From the NCBI GenBank assembly GCA_028289325.1, contig JANQQN010000261.1, positions 1-52,829 of the forward strand: a stretch of 52,829 nt of DNA. Reading direction: 5' to 3'. Position 1 is the stretch's first letter; each line of letters starts with the position of its first letter. The position numbers were made by a program, and so were the translations under genes. This DNA comes from Myxococcota bacterium. GTDB lineage: Bacteria; Myxococcota; Kuafuiibacteriia; Kuafuiibacteriales; Kuafuiibacteriaceae. Below are positions 8,899-16,704 of the stretch, one piece after another. The notes under the pieces are model-generated. The model was not told where the DNA came from, did no database searches, and saw only the letters and a program-made list of their open reading frames with translations.

Positions 8899-9444
8899 GT
8901 GCGGATCGTGGGCGGTGTGTGGGGCGGCCGGCGCTTGGCCGCGCCCCGGACCAACGATACCCGGCCCACCAGCGACCGGGTTCGCGAAGCGCTATTCTCG
9001 ATCCTCGGTCCGCTCGATGGCCAACGCTGCCTCGACCTGTTCGCGGGCACGGGCGCGGTGGGGCTGGAGGCCCTCTCCCGCGGCGCGGCCCATGCGACCT
9101 TCGTCGAGAAGGGATCCGCGGCGCTCAAGGCGCTGACCGCCAACCTCGCTTCCGTCGGAACCCCCGTCGACCGCTACACCCTGCTCCGAGCCGACGTCCG
9201 GCGCGCGTCGGCCCGGCTTCGAGGCCCATTTGCCGTGATCTACGCCGACCCGCCGTACGACCAAGTGAACGACCTCACGTCGATCCTGTTCTCCATATTG
9301 CAATCCAGCTTGTCGGAGGACGGGGTCGCGATCATCGAGCACCGCCGCCGGGATCCGTCACCGATTCCGCCGGCCGGATTGGTCGGATCGGACGTGCGGT
9401 TCTATGGGGAGACGGCCCTCGCGTTCTATCGGCACTGCGCGTAG
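8899..9444 (+). CDS. rsmD: 16S rRNA (guanine966-N2)-methyltransferase RsmD
   Basis: SAM-dependent methyltransferase of 181 aa that modifies G966 of 16S rRNA. It starts RIVGGVWGGRRL, the usual RsmD beginning, followed by the TRPTSDRVREALFSIL segment, the SAM-binding motif DLFAGTGAVGLEAL (46-59) and the catalytic DPPY (117-120). Length is normal for the family. Start is GTG at 8899, three bases after the stop of the amidase gene, with only a weak ribosome-binding site, consistent with translational coupling. Confidence 0.93.
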   Translation: MRIVGGVWGGRRLAAPRTNDTRPTSDRVREALFSILGPLDGQRCLDLFAGTGAVGLEALSRGAAHATFVEKGSAALKALTANLASVGTPVDRYTLLRADVRRASARLRGPFAVIYADPPYDQVNDLTSILFSILQSSLSEDGVAIIEHRRRDPSPIPPAGLVGSDVRFYGETALAFYRHCA

Positions 9445-9580
9445 AACCTCTCGCTAACCTGTCATCGTACCGGGGGGGCGCCGACCTGACGGCACGGCGG
9501 TGGGCTTGACGAGGCCGCCATCGACGAAGCGCTGATGCGAATGCGCCCGGCCTTGGCCGAGCTTTCGTAGCGCCGGCCGC

Positions 9581-11020
9581 TCAGCGCCGACCGCGCTCGA
9601 TGGTGTGAACTTTGAGCATGTTCGTGTTCTGCTCGTCGGTGAACGGGATCTTGGTGGTCATGACGATGGTCTGACCGGATTTGAGGAGGCCTTCATCGAC
9701 CCCGGCGTTTTCGACCGAACCCAGTAAACCCTCCACCGACGTCGGCGCCACGAGCTTCAGGGGCCGCACGCCCCAATACAACCCCATGCGCCGAACCTCT
9801 TCGTCGGTCTTGGCCACCCCGATGACCAAGCACCGCGGCCGCCAGTTGGCGACCAAGCGGGGGCCCAGCCCCTGGTGGGTGTAGCTGACGAGGGCATCGG
9901 CACGGATCTCGTCGGCGGTCACCACCGCCGCCCGACAGATGGCCCACGCGTGGCTCGAGCGGAGCGACTCCACGAAGTCGGGGGTCATGAACGCCTCCGG
10001 CGCTTCTTCGGCCGAAGCGGCGAGCGCGCTCATCGTTTCGACCGCCCGCACCGGAAACTGTCCCGCCGCCGTCTCTTCGGACAGCATCACCGCGTCGGCC
10101 CCGTCGAACACCGCGTTGGCGACGTCGGAGACCTCGGCGTGGGTCGGCCGCGCGTGGGTGGTCATCGACATCAGCATCTGGGTGGCCACGACGGTGAGCT
10201 TGCCTCGCTCGCGGGCCATACGAATCCCCGTTCGCTGCACTCGCGGCACCTGTTCGGGGGGCAGCTCGACCCCGAGGTCCCCGCGGGCGATCATGATCCC
10301 ATCGCTGACGTCGATGATGTGTTCGAGGTACTCGACGGCCTCCGGCTTTTCGATCTTCGAGATGATGGGGACGATGCGGCCGTGTTGCCGCATCCGATCC
10401 TGGAGGCGAGTCACGTCGTGAGGGGTCCGCACGAACGACAGGGCCACGTAGTCGACGCCGAGGTCGAGGCCGAACTTCAGGTCTTCGAGGTCCTTGTCGG
10501 TCAGCGCGGGGATGGAGAGCATGGACCCCGGCAGATTGATGCCTTTGCGTGAGGTGAGCACCCCGCCGACGATCACCCGGCAGCGAACGTCGGGGCCCTC
10601 GATCTCGAGGACTTCGACCCGCAGCCGACCGTCGGCAAGCAGAATCATTTCGCCTGGTTTCACGTCTTGGGCGAGATGGGGATAGGTCGACGGAAGGCGC
10701 CCCGAGGCCGCCGTCCCCGTGAAGTCGCCCTCCGATGAGATCACGATCTCTTGGTCGGGCTCGAGCTGCACTTCGCCGTCGAGGGTTCCGAGCCGGATCT
10801 TCGGTCCTTGGAGATCCTGCAGCACGGCGATCGGGCGCCGCACTTTGGCCTCCACGGCTCGGATTCGCGCGTACGTCTCCCGGTGGTCGTCGTGAGTGCC
10901 ATGACTGAAGTTCAGGCGGGCGACGTCGAGGCCGGCTCGAACGAGCTGCTCCAGGACTTCAGGTGATCGGGAGGCCGGCCCGATGGTGCAAACGATCTTC
11001 GTGCGCCGATGATCTTTCAA
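9581..11020 (-). CDS. pyk: Pyruvate kinase
   Basis: Final step of glycolysis: phosphoenolpyruvate + ADP to pyruvate + ATP. The 479-aa product has the N-terminal barrel (TKIVCTIGPAS, ARLNFSHG), the B domain (about 70-170), the active-site Lys/Glu region (IISKIEKPEAVEYLEHII, IMIARGDLGVE) and the substrate loop (ATQMLMSMTTHARPTHAEVS, then DGADAVMLSEETAAG). The C-terminal regulatory domain closes the protein. Start is TTG at 11020 with GGAG six bases upstream; the sequence from Lys2 onward (KDHRRTKIVCTIGP) matches the family. A MLMS variation replaces the common MLESM in the loop. Confidence 0.96.
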   Translation of the reverse strand: MKDHRRTKIVCTIGPASRSPEVLEQLVRAGLDVARLNFSHGTHDDHRETYARIRAVEAKVRRPIAVLQDLQGPKIRLGTLDGEVQLEPDQEIVISSEGDFTGTAASGRLPSTYPHLAQDVKPGEMILLADGRLRVEVLEIEGPDVRCRVIVGGVLTSRKGINLPGSMLSIPALTDKDLEDLKFGLDLGVDYVALSFVRTPHDVTRLQDRMRQHGRIVPIISKIEKPEAVEYLEHIIDVSDGIMIARGDLGVELPPEQVPRVQRTGIRMARERGKLTVVATQMLMSMTTHARPTHAEVSDVANAVFDGADAVMLSEETAAGQFPVRAVETMSALAASAEEAPEAFMTPDFVESLRSSHAWAICRAAVVTADEIRADALVSYTHQGLGPRLVANWRPRCLVIGVAKTDEEVRRMGLYWGVRPLKLVAPTSVEGLLGSVENAGVDEGLLKSGQTIVMTTKIPFTDEQNTNMLKVHTIERGRR

Positions 11021-11123
11021 CGCTGGCTCCGCCTGTCGTGTACCTTAGGTCGGATCGGATGGCTATTCGGGTCTGCGGATCGCGCGGCGAGTCAAGGCCG
11101 AACCGTCTCGATTGAACGCCGCT

Positions 11124-11534
11124 TCAGAAGCGGTCGTCAGTGTCGTCGTCGTCGTCGTCCACGGTGTCGTCGTAGTCGTCGTCGTCGTCGTCATAGTCGT
11201 CGTCGTCGTCGTCCACGAACCCCACGTCATCGTCGGCGAGGTCGTCATCCTCGTCGCTCGCCAGGCCCGCATCGTTCTCTTCGTCGCTCCCGCCGAAGGG
11301 CGGGGGCAGGTCCTCGGTGTTGAGGGTGAGCTCGAAAGCGACCTTGCTCCGGAGGGCGGCCATCGCCGACAGGAGCTCCTCGAGGCTTTGCGCGAAGGCT
11401 CGATTGCGGCTCGCGGTGGGCTTCGCACCGCAGTTCGGGCACTTGATCGCGTTGGGTCGCTCGAGAAGGTGCTCGATTCCGACGTCGTAATCGGCTTCGC
11501 ACACCTGGCACTGAAAGGTAATGCTGCTGCTCAT
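11124..11534 (-). CDS. Zinc-ribbon protein with a poly-aspartate C-terminal tail
   Basis: The 136-aa product starts SSSITFQCQVCEADYDVG and has a CxxC...CPNC zinc ribbon (about residues 8-45). This resembles the short N-terminal zinc ribbons common in Myxococcota regulatory and motility proteins. A helix of about 30 residues (AFAQSLEELLSAMAALRSKV) follows. The last about 55 residues are almost only Asp with a few Glu, Val and Tyr. The tail is encoded by tandem GAC/GAT codons. The ATG at 11534 is preferred because the zinc ribbon starts there; the frame stays open upstream. Function is unknown; an acidic metal- or protein-binding role is only a guess. Confidence 0.65.
   Translation of the reverse strand: MSSSITFQCQVCEADYDVGIEHLLERPNAIKCPNCGAKPTASRNRAFAQSLEELLSAMAALRSKVAFELTLNTEDLPPPFGGSDEENDAGLASDEDDDLADDDVGFVDDDDDDYDDDDDDYDDTVDDDDDDTDDRF
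11142..11213. repeat. GTC/GAC trinucleotide repeat inside the poly-Asp coding region
   Basis: Several runs of four to six GTC units (GAC on the coding strand), separated by short interruptions such as CACGGT, GTAGTC and ATAGTC, occupy 72 bp. They encode the Asp-rich tail of the zinc-ribbon protein and are a likely site of replication slippage. Confidence 0.85.
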
Positions 11535-11658
11535 GGCCACGGATCGTCGGGCGCAAACGAGGCCCCGGGCCCGGGAGATTGGTGGCATCGGGCGCCGTTG
11601 TCGAGAGCCTTGCGCCAAAAAAGCGGGCGGCGCGGCGCGGGTCCGCCGACGGATGATG

Positions 11659-12498
11659 TCAGCCCACCGCTCGCTTGGCCCGTTGCCATCGGTCCTCGAG
11701 CTCATCGAGGCTCAGCTGTTCGACCGATCGCCCCTCGGCGCGGATCTCCCGCTCCATGGCCATGAAGCGGGCTTCGAATCGGTCGACGGTCCCGCGCAAG
11801 GCGTCCTCGGCGTCCGCGTCGAGGAATCGGGCAAGATTGACCAAGCTGAACAGGAGGTCCCCGATCTCGTGGCGGACCGCGCTCGCGTCACCGTCGGCGA
11901 CCGCCTGCCGGAGCTCGGCGAGCTCTTCGTCGAGCTTGTCGAGCGGCCCCTCGGTGCTCGGCCAATCGAACCCGACCCGACTCGCCTTCTCGGTCAGCTT
12001 CTGGGCTCGCAGCAGCGCGGGTAGCGCGCGGGGCACGCCGCCGATCGCGGACCGGTCGCCCTTCTCGCTCCGCTTGATGGCCTCCCAGTTTCGCGGGCCG
12101 CCATCGGTGCCCTGGTCCGGCTCGAACACGTGTGGATGCCGACGGACGAGCTTGTCGGCGATGGCATGGGCGACATCGGCCGCATCGAACGCGCCCTCCT
12201 GCCGGCGGATTTCAGCTTGGAACACGATCTGAAGGAGAAGGTCGCCAAGTTCCTCGCGATGATCATCAGCCGTGCCGCGGTCGATCGCGTCCAAGACCTC
12301 GTAGGTCTCCTCGACCAAGAACGGCTTGAGCGTCTCGAGCGTCTGTTCCCGATCCCACGGACAGCCATTCGCCCCTCTAAGGCGGGCCATCAGACCTACG
12401 ATCCGCTCGTAAGCGGCCCCAAAACTTGCTCTTTCGGCGGTGGTGGGCGATTTGATCCGCTCGTCGTCGCTGAGCGGCACAGGCCGTTTTTCTTCCAT
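11659..12498 (-). CDS. mazG: Nucleoside triphosphate pyrophosphohydrolase MazG
   Basis: MazG hydrolyses NTPs and dNTPs to monophosphates and pyrophosphate, cleaning aberrant nucleotides. The product (279 aa from the chosen ATG) has two tandem MazG domains. The first contains GCPWDREQTLETLKPFLVEE, then EELGDLLLQIVFQA, with metal-binding Glu/Asp. The second has EELAELRQAV and HEIGDLLFSLVNLARFL. Length is typical (about 265-280). ATG 12498 is chosen although the nearest GAGG is 12 bases away; an in-frame GTG at 12519 is the alternative. The nearest gene downstream is the zinc-ribbon protein. Confidence 0.93.
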   Translation of the reverse strand: MEEKRPVPLSDDERIKSPTTAERASFGAAYERIVGLMARLRGANGCPWDREQTLETLKPFLVEETYEVLDAIDRGTADDHREELGDLLLQIVFQAEIRRQEGAFDAADVAHAIADKLVRRHPHVFEPDQGTDGGPRNWEAIKRSEKGDRSAIGGVPRALPALLRAQKLTEKASRVGFDWPSTEGPLDKLDEELAELRQAVADGDASAVRHEIGDLLFSLVNLARFLDADAEDALRGTVDRFEARFMAMEREIRAEGRSVEQLSLDELEDRWQRAKRAVG

Positions 12499-12535
12499 TC
12501 GTGCAATACACCTCAGCACCCATAGGCGCAGATCA

Positions 12536-12665
12536 CGCAGTTTTATTCACAACTGCGAGCTTACGATCTCGCGAAAGTGCACAATTCTTAGGCAGTCCAT
12601 CGAAACCCTCGTGGTCCAGGGGGGCTCGAAAGTTCGGGGCCCGACTTGCCCACAGCTTATCCACA
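12536..12665 (+). other. Intergenic region with DnaA-box-like sites and an inverted repeat
   Basis: Two perfect TTATNCACA sequences (TTATTCACA at 12543-12551, TTATCCACA at 12657-12665) and a weaker TTGCCCACA (12646-12654) lie on the same strand between mazG and murJ. The first box is enclosed by a 7-bp inverted repeat (CGCAGTT at 12536-12542, AACTGCG at 12551-12557). They could be DnaA binding sites or an operator. No dnaA, dnaN or gyrB gene is nearby, so an origin of replication is not claimed. Confidence 0.45.
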
Positions 12666-12730
12666 AGGCCGTGCGGATTCTGAGAACGAAATCGGGAAAA
12701 GCGGCCCTCTGGGACTTTGCGGGGGTCACC

Positions 12731-14359
12731 TCAACGGGGACGGATCCGACGGCGGATCATGCCGAAGACCAACTCGATCTCCCCCACGCCCAGCGCTCTT
12801 CCCGCGACCGCATACAGGCCCCCCGCCGCCACGACGAGGGCGGCAAGGACGGCGCCGTTGGCCAGGTTGTCGCCGTTCATCCACACCCGCTGGCTGGCGA
12901 CGAGACCGGCCAGCGCGGCCCCCGGCGCGATGGCCAACAGGCACCGTAGGGCATGGCTGAACACCGCGGGGCCGGCCGGGGTGGGCACCGACGGGGTCTC
13001 GGCGCGGTCGATCCGGCGCATCCCGGCTTGGAGTCGAGCCCCGAGGACCAGGACCTGCGCGAACGCCCCCGCGAGGGTGGCGAGGGTCAGACCTTGGATT
13101 TCGAGCGGCCCCCGCAGTGACCACCCGAGGGCGGTGGTGGTGACCAAAGACGCCGAGGCGGCCACCACCGGCGTCCGGGTGTCGCCGAGCGCGTAATACG
13201 TGGGCACCGTAACCCGGACCAGTCCGATGGGGATGAGGGCGACGGCCATGATGCGAAGGAGCTCGGCCGTGAGCAGGCCGTCCTGCGCCGTGAATCGTCC
13301 GTGTCGAAACAGGACGCCGACGATCGGCTCCGCGAGCACGAACAGTCCGACCGCGGACGGGACGGTGATGAAGTTCGTGGCCCGAATGGCCCGACGATAG
13401 GTGGCCAGCAGGGCGGCTCGGTCCCCTTTCGCCGCGTGCTCCGAGAGGGTGGGCAGGGCCGCGATAGAGATGCTGATGGCAAAAACGCCGAGGGCGAACT
13501 CCTCGAGCCGGGTGGCGACGAAGTAACAAGACATCTGCCCGGTCGGAAGGGTCGACGAGATCCAGCGAATGACCACGATGTTCAGCTGATACACGGCGAC
13601 CCCGAACACGGCCGGGCCCATCCGCCGCAGCAGTTCGCGAAGCCCGGAGTGGCTGGGGTCCCACCGAGGGCCGACCAGCAGGCCGACCCGCCGCAGGTAC
13701 GGCAGCTGGACCAGCAGCATCACCAACCCTCCGACGCTCAACGCCCAGCCGACCGCGATGATGGGGACCGAGAAGTAGGTCACGCCAATGATCGCCCCGG
13801 CGATCATCACCGCATTCATCAGGATCGGCGCCGCCGCTGGGGGGCCGAAGACCCCCTGTACATTGAGCGCCCCGCTCGCGACCGCGGTGAGCGAAACGAA
13901 GAGCAGAAACGGCATCATGACCCGGGTCAGATCCGCGGCGACCCGGGCCCGCTCCTCGTCGAACCCGCTCGCCAGCAGCCGAACCGGGACCTCCGGGAAG
14001 GCCATCTGCACCGCGACCAGCACCACGAGCACCGGCAGTAGCGCGCCGAGGACCACCGCGCAGAACCGGCGCATCGCCGGCAGTCCCCCCGCCTCCTTCT
14101 CCGCCCCCAGCAACGGCACGAAAGCGATCATCAAGGACCCCTCGGCCACCAGTCGGCGGAGGATGGAGGGAATGGTCTGGGCGACCACGAAGGCGTCCTG
14201 CGCTACCCCGGCCCCGAAGATGTTGACCATGATCGCGTCGCGCAGATAACCGGCGACCCGGCTCAGGAGGGTGAAGCCCCCGACCACGCCGGCCCGGCGG
14301 GCGATGGTCGCCCCCTCGCTGGGCGCCGTCCGCCCGCCTTGGCTCGATTCATCCGTCAC
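12731..14359 (-). CDS. murJ: Lipid II flippase MurJ (MviN)
   Basis: Integral membrane protein of 542 aa that flips lipid II across the cytoplasmic membrane for peptidoglycan synthesis. The N terminus GGFTLLSRVAGYLRDAIMVN is the MurJ/MviN signature, followed by FGAGVAQDAFVVAQTIPSIL and about 14 hydrophobic segments; RRLVAEGSLMIAFVPLL is also typical. Start is GTG at 14359 after a poorly conserved ribosome-binding site. It is divergent from rpsT, a neighbourhood (murJ next to rpsT) common in Proteobacteria and related groups. Confidence 0.93.
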   Translation of the reverse strand: MTDESSQGGRTAPSEGATIARRAGVVGGFTLLSRVAGYLRDAIMVNIFGAGVAQDAFVVAQTIPSILRRLVAEGSLMIAFVPLLGAEKEAGGLPAMRRFCAVVLGALLPVLVVLVAVQMAFPEVPVRLLASGFDEERARVAADLTRVMMPFLLFVSLTAVASGALNVQGVFGPPAAAPILMNAVMIAGAIIGVTYFSVPIIAVGWALSVGGLVMLLVQLPYLRRVGLLVGPRWDPSHSGLRELLRRMGPAVFGVAVYQLNIVVIRWISSTLPTGQMSCYFVATRLEEFALGVFAISISIAALPTLSEHAAKGDRAALLATYRRAIRATNFITVPSAVGLFVLAEPIVGVLFRHGRFTAQDGLLTAELLRIMAVALIPIGLVRVTVPTYYALGDTRTPVVAASASLVTTTALGWSLRGPLEIQGLTLATLAGAFAQVLVLGARLQAGMRRIDRAETPSVPTPAGPAVFSHALRCLLAIAPGAALAGLVASQRVWMNGDNLANGAVLAALVVAAGGLYAVAGRALGVGEIELVFGMIRRRIRPR

Positions 14360-14388
14360 GGGCAGTGCCCTGCCCCGTCAGCAGACCC

Positions 14389-14417
14389 TTGACAAGGTGG
14401 GGACGGCAGACTAACCA
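14389..14417 (+). promoter_or_regulatory. Putative housekeeping promoter of rpsT
   Basis: TTGACA (14389-14394) is a perfect -35 box; after 17 bp comes TAACCA (14412-14417), a weak -10. It is correctly placed 47 bp before the rpsT start. A similar TTGAC/17 bp/TA pattern occurs upstream of the MerR-like gene and rplU in this window. Confidence 0.5.
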
Positions 14418-14463
14418 GGCCCACCCTGGCGCCGATAGAGCCGCCGGTCGAAGAGGAAACCAC

Positions 14464-14742
14464 GTGGCCAATCATCCTTCCGCCAAGAAGCGTTACCGCC
14501 AGAACGTCAAGAGAAATGCCCGTAACACCGCCCTCCGCTCGCGCATGCGCAAGGCGATCAAAGAGGCGCGCCTCGCGATCGAAAACGACGCCGAGGACAA
14601 GCGAGAGATCATCGAAGACGCGGTGGCCGAGGTCTATCGGACCAAGTCGAAGAAGGTGATCAAGTCCAACAAGGCGAGCCGCACCGTCTCCCGACTGATG
14701 CGAGCCCTGGGCGCCGAGACCACCACCGCCGCCGCCGAATAG
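14464..14742 (+). CDS. rpsT: 30S ribosomal protein S20
   Basis: Primary 16S rRNA-binding protein of the small subunit. The 92-aa basic helical product starts ANHPSAKKRYRQNVKRNARN and includes SRMRKAIKEARLAIE and KSNKASRTVSRLMRAL, all characteristic of S20. Start is GTG at 14464 with AGAGGA about seven bases upstream. It is monocistronic, convergent with the HAD phosphatase gene only 6 bp away. Confidence 0.97.
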   Translation: MANHPSAKKRYRQNVKRNARNTALRSRMRKAIKEARLAIENDAEDKREIIEDAVAEVYRTKSKKVIKSNKASRTVSRLMRALGAETTTAAAE

Positions 14743-14748
14743 ACGGCC

Positions 14749-15429
14749 CTACTTCTGCCAGCGCCCACCGGGCAGCAGATACTTCAGCGACGCCGGCAGG
14801 TCGGCGACGATCCGATCCGGGTCGGCTTTGATTTGACGCGGCTTGTGCCGGTGGCCGCCCTCCACCAAGAACACATCGAAACCGAGGGTCCGTGCGGCCT
14901 GAACGTCGGTCTCCGTGTCTCCGACGTACACCGCCTGGGTCGGAAGCAGCGGATAGCGGTCCCGGATCAGCTGGGCTTTGAAGCGGCCACGGTGGGCCTT
15001 GTCGGGTCGCCGAGGCGGCGGCGGGGCTCCGGCCAGGGTCGACGCGAAGTATTTGGCCAGCCCCAGGGAAGCGAGCTGGCTCAGCAGCGCCTCGGCGTCT
15101 GAGCGCAGGGTGACCAGACAGATCGGGGTCTTGGTGTACACCTTGCCGAGGAACGTCTGCACCCCCGGCCGCAGCACATCGAGCAACAGCAGCTCCGGCG
15201 TCTCCAGCCGCTCGTCGAAGCGCTGCTGATAGAGGCGGTGCTTGGTGGGGAAGATCTTCGAAGCCTTGATGATGTCGGCGATCGGCTTCCCGTCGCGTCG
15301 CCAGTGCCAGTACTCGGCCTCCGGGATGGGGATGCCTTTGACGTCCGGCATCTCGCACACCGATACGTACGCGGCGTAATGGCGCTGACGAACGTCGAGG
15401 ACCGTTCCGTCGAGGTCCAAAAAGAGCAT
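14749..15429 (-). CDS. HAD-superfamily phosphatase
   Basis: Haloacid dehalogenase-type hydrolase of 226 aa. Motif I is FLDLDGTVLD with nucleophile Asp5 and Asp7, motif II is LVTLRSD (Thr near 107), and motif III Lys lies in the KAHRGRFK stretch. Motif IV is VYVGDTETDVQAAR (about 165-180). The cap is a helical C1-type region (about 15-85), similar to phosphoglycolate phosphatase-like enzymes; the exact substrate cannot be read from sequence. The ATG at 15429 lies 3 bp after the purD stop, so it is probably the last gene of the purD operon. Confidence 0.88.
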   Translation of the reverse strand: MLFLDLDGTVLDVRQRHYAAYVSVCEMPDVKGIPIPEAEYWHWRRDGKPIADIIKASKIFPTKHRLYQQRFDERLETPELLLLDVLRPGVQTFLGKVYTKTPICLVTLRSDAEALLSQLASLGLAKYFASTLAGAPPPPRRPDKAHRGRFKAQLIRDRYPLLPTQAVYVGDTETDVQAARTLGFDVFLVEGGHRHKPRQIKADPDRIVADLPASLKYLLPGGRWQK

Positions 15430-15432
15430 CGC

Positions 15433-16704
15433 TCAGCCCGCGGCCGGCTCCAGGGCGCGGTGACCGATGTCCCGCCGATAGTGCATGCCTGGCCAGGAGA
15501 CCAATGACACCGCATCGTAGGCCTCCGTCGCCGCATCCCGCAGACGGGGACCGAGCCCGGTCACGGCGACGACCCGACCTCCGGCGGTGACCACCCGGCT
15601 CTCGTCGAGCGCGGTTCCCGCGTGAAAGACGCGGACGTTCGGCCGGCCCGCAGCCTCGGCCAGGCCTTGGATGGGATCGCCGGTTCGGGGTCGACTCGGA
15701 TAGCCCTCGGCCGCCAGCACCACGGTCAAGGCGGCCCTCGGGTCGAACGCGACCGTCGACGGGTCCAGACGCCCGTCGGCCACCGCGCGAAACAGCGTGT
15801 ACGCATCGGACTGCATCCGAGGCAGGATCGCCTGCGCTTCCGGGTCGCCGAACCGAACGTTGTACTCGAGGACCTTGGGGCCGTCGTCGGTCAGCATCAG
15901 GCCCGCGTACAAGACCCCCGAAAACGCACGGCCCCGCCGACCCAGCTCGTCGACCACCGGGCGGAGACAGGTCGCTTCGATCTCCGCCAACAGCGATGCG
16001 GTGGCCCTCGGCGTGGGAGAATAGGCGCCCATGCCGCCGGTGTTGGGCCCTTGGTCGCCCTCCCCGACCCGCTTGTGGTCCTGGGACGGCGCGAGCACGG
16101 CCACCGCCTGCCCGTCGGTCAACGCCATCACCGATAGCTCCTCGCCGATCAGCCGCTCCTCCACGACCACGCGACGCCCCGCTTCGCCGTACGCGCCGTC
16201 GAGGCTGGCCGCGATCGCCGCTTCCGCCTGCTGGCGATCGTCGGCCACCACCACGCCCTTGCCCGCCGCGAGACCGTCGGCTTTCACCACCGCCATCGGG
16301 AGGCTTCGCGCGAACGCGGTCGCGGTCTCGACATCCGTGAAGGAGCCCCAGCGGGCGGTGGGCACCCCGGCTGCGGTCATGATCTCCTTCGCGAAGGTCT
16401 TACTCCCCTCGAGTTCGGCCGCGGCGGCGCTCGGCCCCAGCACGGGAACGCGCTCCGCTCGCAGTCGATCCGCCAGGCCGGCCACTAACGGCGCCTCTGG
16501 GCCTACGACGACCAGGTCGACGTCTTCGGCCTTCGCGAGGTCGACCCAACCGTCGACATCCGACGCGGGCGCCCGGCGCCAGGGGGCGACGATACCCGCG
16601 TTGCCGGGCGAGACGAGGATCTGTGGGGCCTGGGGCCCCCGGTGCAGCGCGTCGGCGAGGGCGTGCTCACGCCCCCCGCCGCCGACGATGAGCACTTTGG
16701 GCAT
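15433..16704 (-). CDS. purD: Phosphoribosylamine-glycine ligase (GARS)
   Basis: Second step of de novo purine synthesis: phosphoribosylamine + glycine + ATP to GAR. The 423-aa protein has the N-terminal Rossmann-like domain (PKVLIVGGGGREHALADAL), the ATP-grasp domain (VVKADGLAAGKGVVVADD), GPNTGGMGAYSPTP and EYNVRFGDPEAQAILPRM. ATG at 16704 matches the family start; the frame is open far upstream because it lies under the TPR gene in another frame. The ATG shares one base with the stop codon of the TPR gene (TGATG), so the two are translationally coupled. Confidence 0.95.
   Translation of the reverse strand: MPKVLIVGGGGREHALADALHRGPQAPQILVSPGNAGIVAPWRRAPASDVDGWVDLAKAEDVDLVVVGPEAPLVAGLADRLRAERVPVLGPSAAAAELEGSKTFAKEIMTAAGVPTARWGSFTDVETATAFARSLPMAVVKADGLAAGKGVVVADDRQQAEAAIAASLDGAYGEAGRRVVVEERLIGEELSVMALTDGQAVAVLAPSQDHKRVGEGDQGPNTGGMGAYSPTPRATASLLAEIEATCLRPVVDELGRRGRAFSGVLYAGLMLTDDGPKVLEYNVRFGDPEAQAILPRMQSDAYTLFRAVADGRLDPSTVAFDPRAALTVVLAAEGYPSRPRTGDPIQGLAEAAGRPNVRVFHAGTALDESRVVTAGGRVVAVTGLGPRLRDAATEAYDAVSLVSWPGMHYRRDIGHRALEPAAG

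Noticed and set aside
9445..9580. C-terminal-like fragment ending DEAAIDEALMRMRPALAELS before pyk, apparently frameshifted relative to DGTAVGL just upstream.
   Set aside because: Too short to assign to a family. The apparent frameshift may be chance; no start codon or ribosome-binding site.
12499..12730. Chromosomal origin of replication.
   Set aside because: DnaA-like boxes are present but there is no dnaA/dnaN neighbourhood and no clear AT-rich unwinding element.
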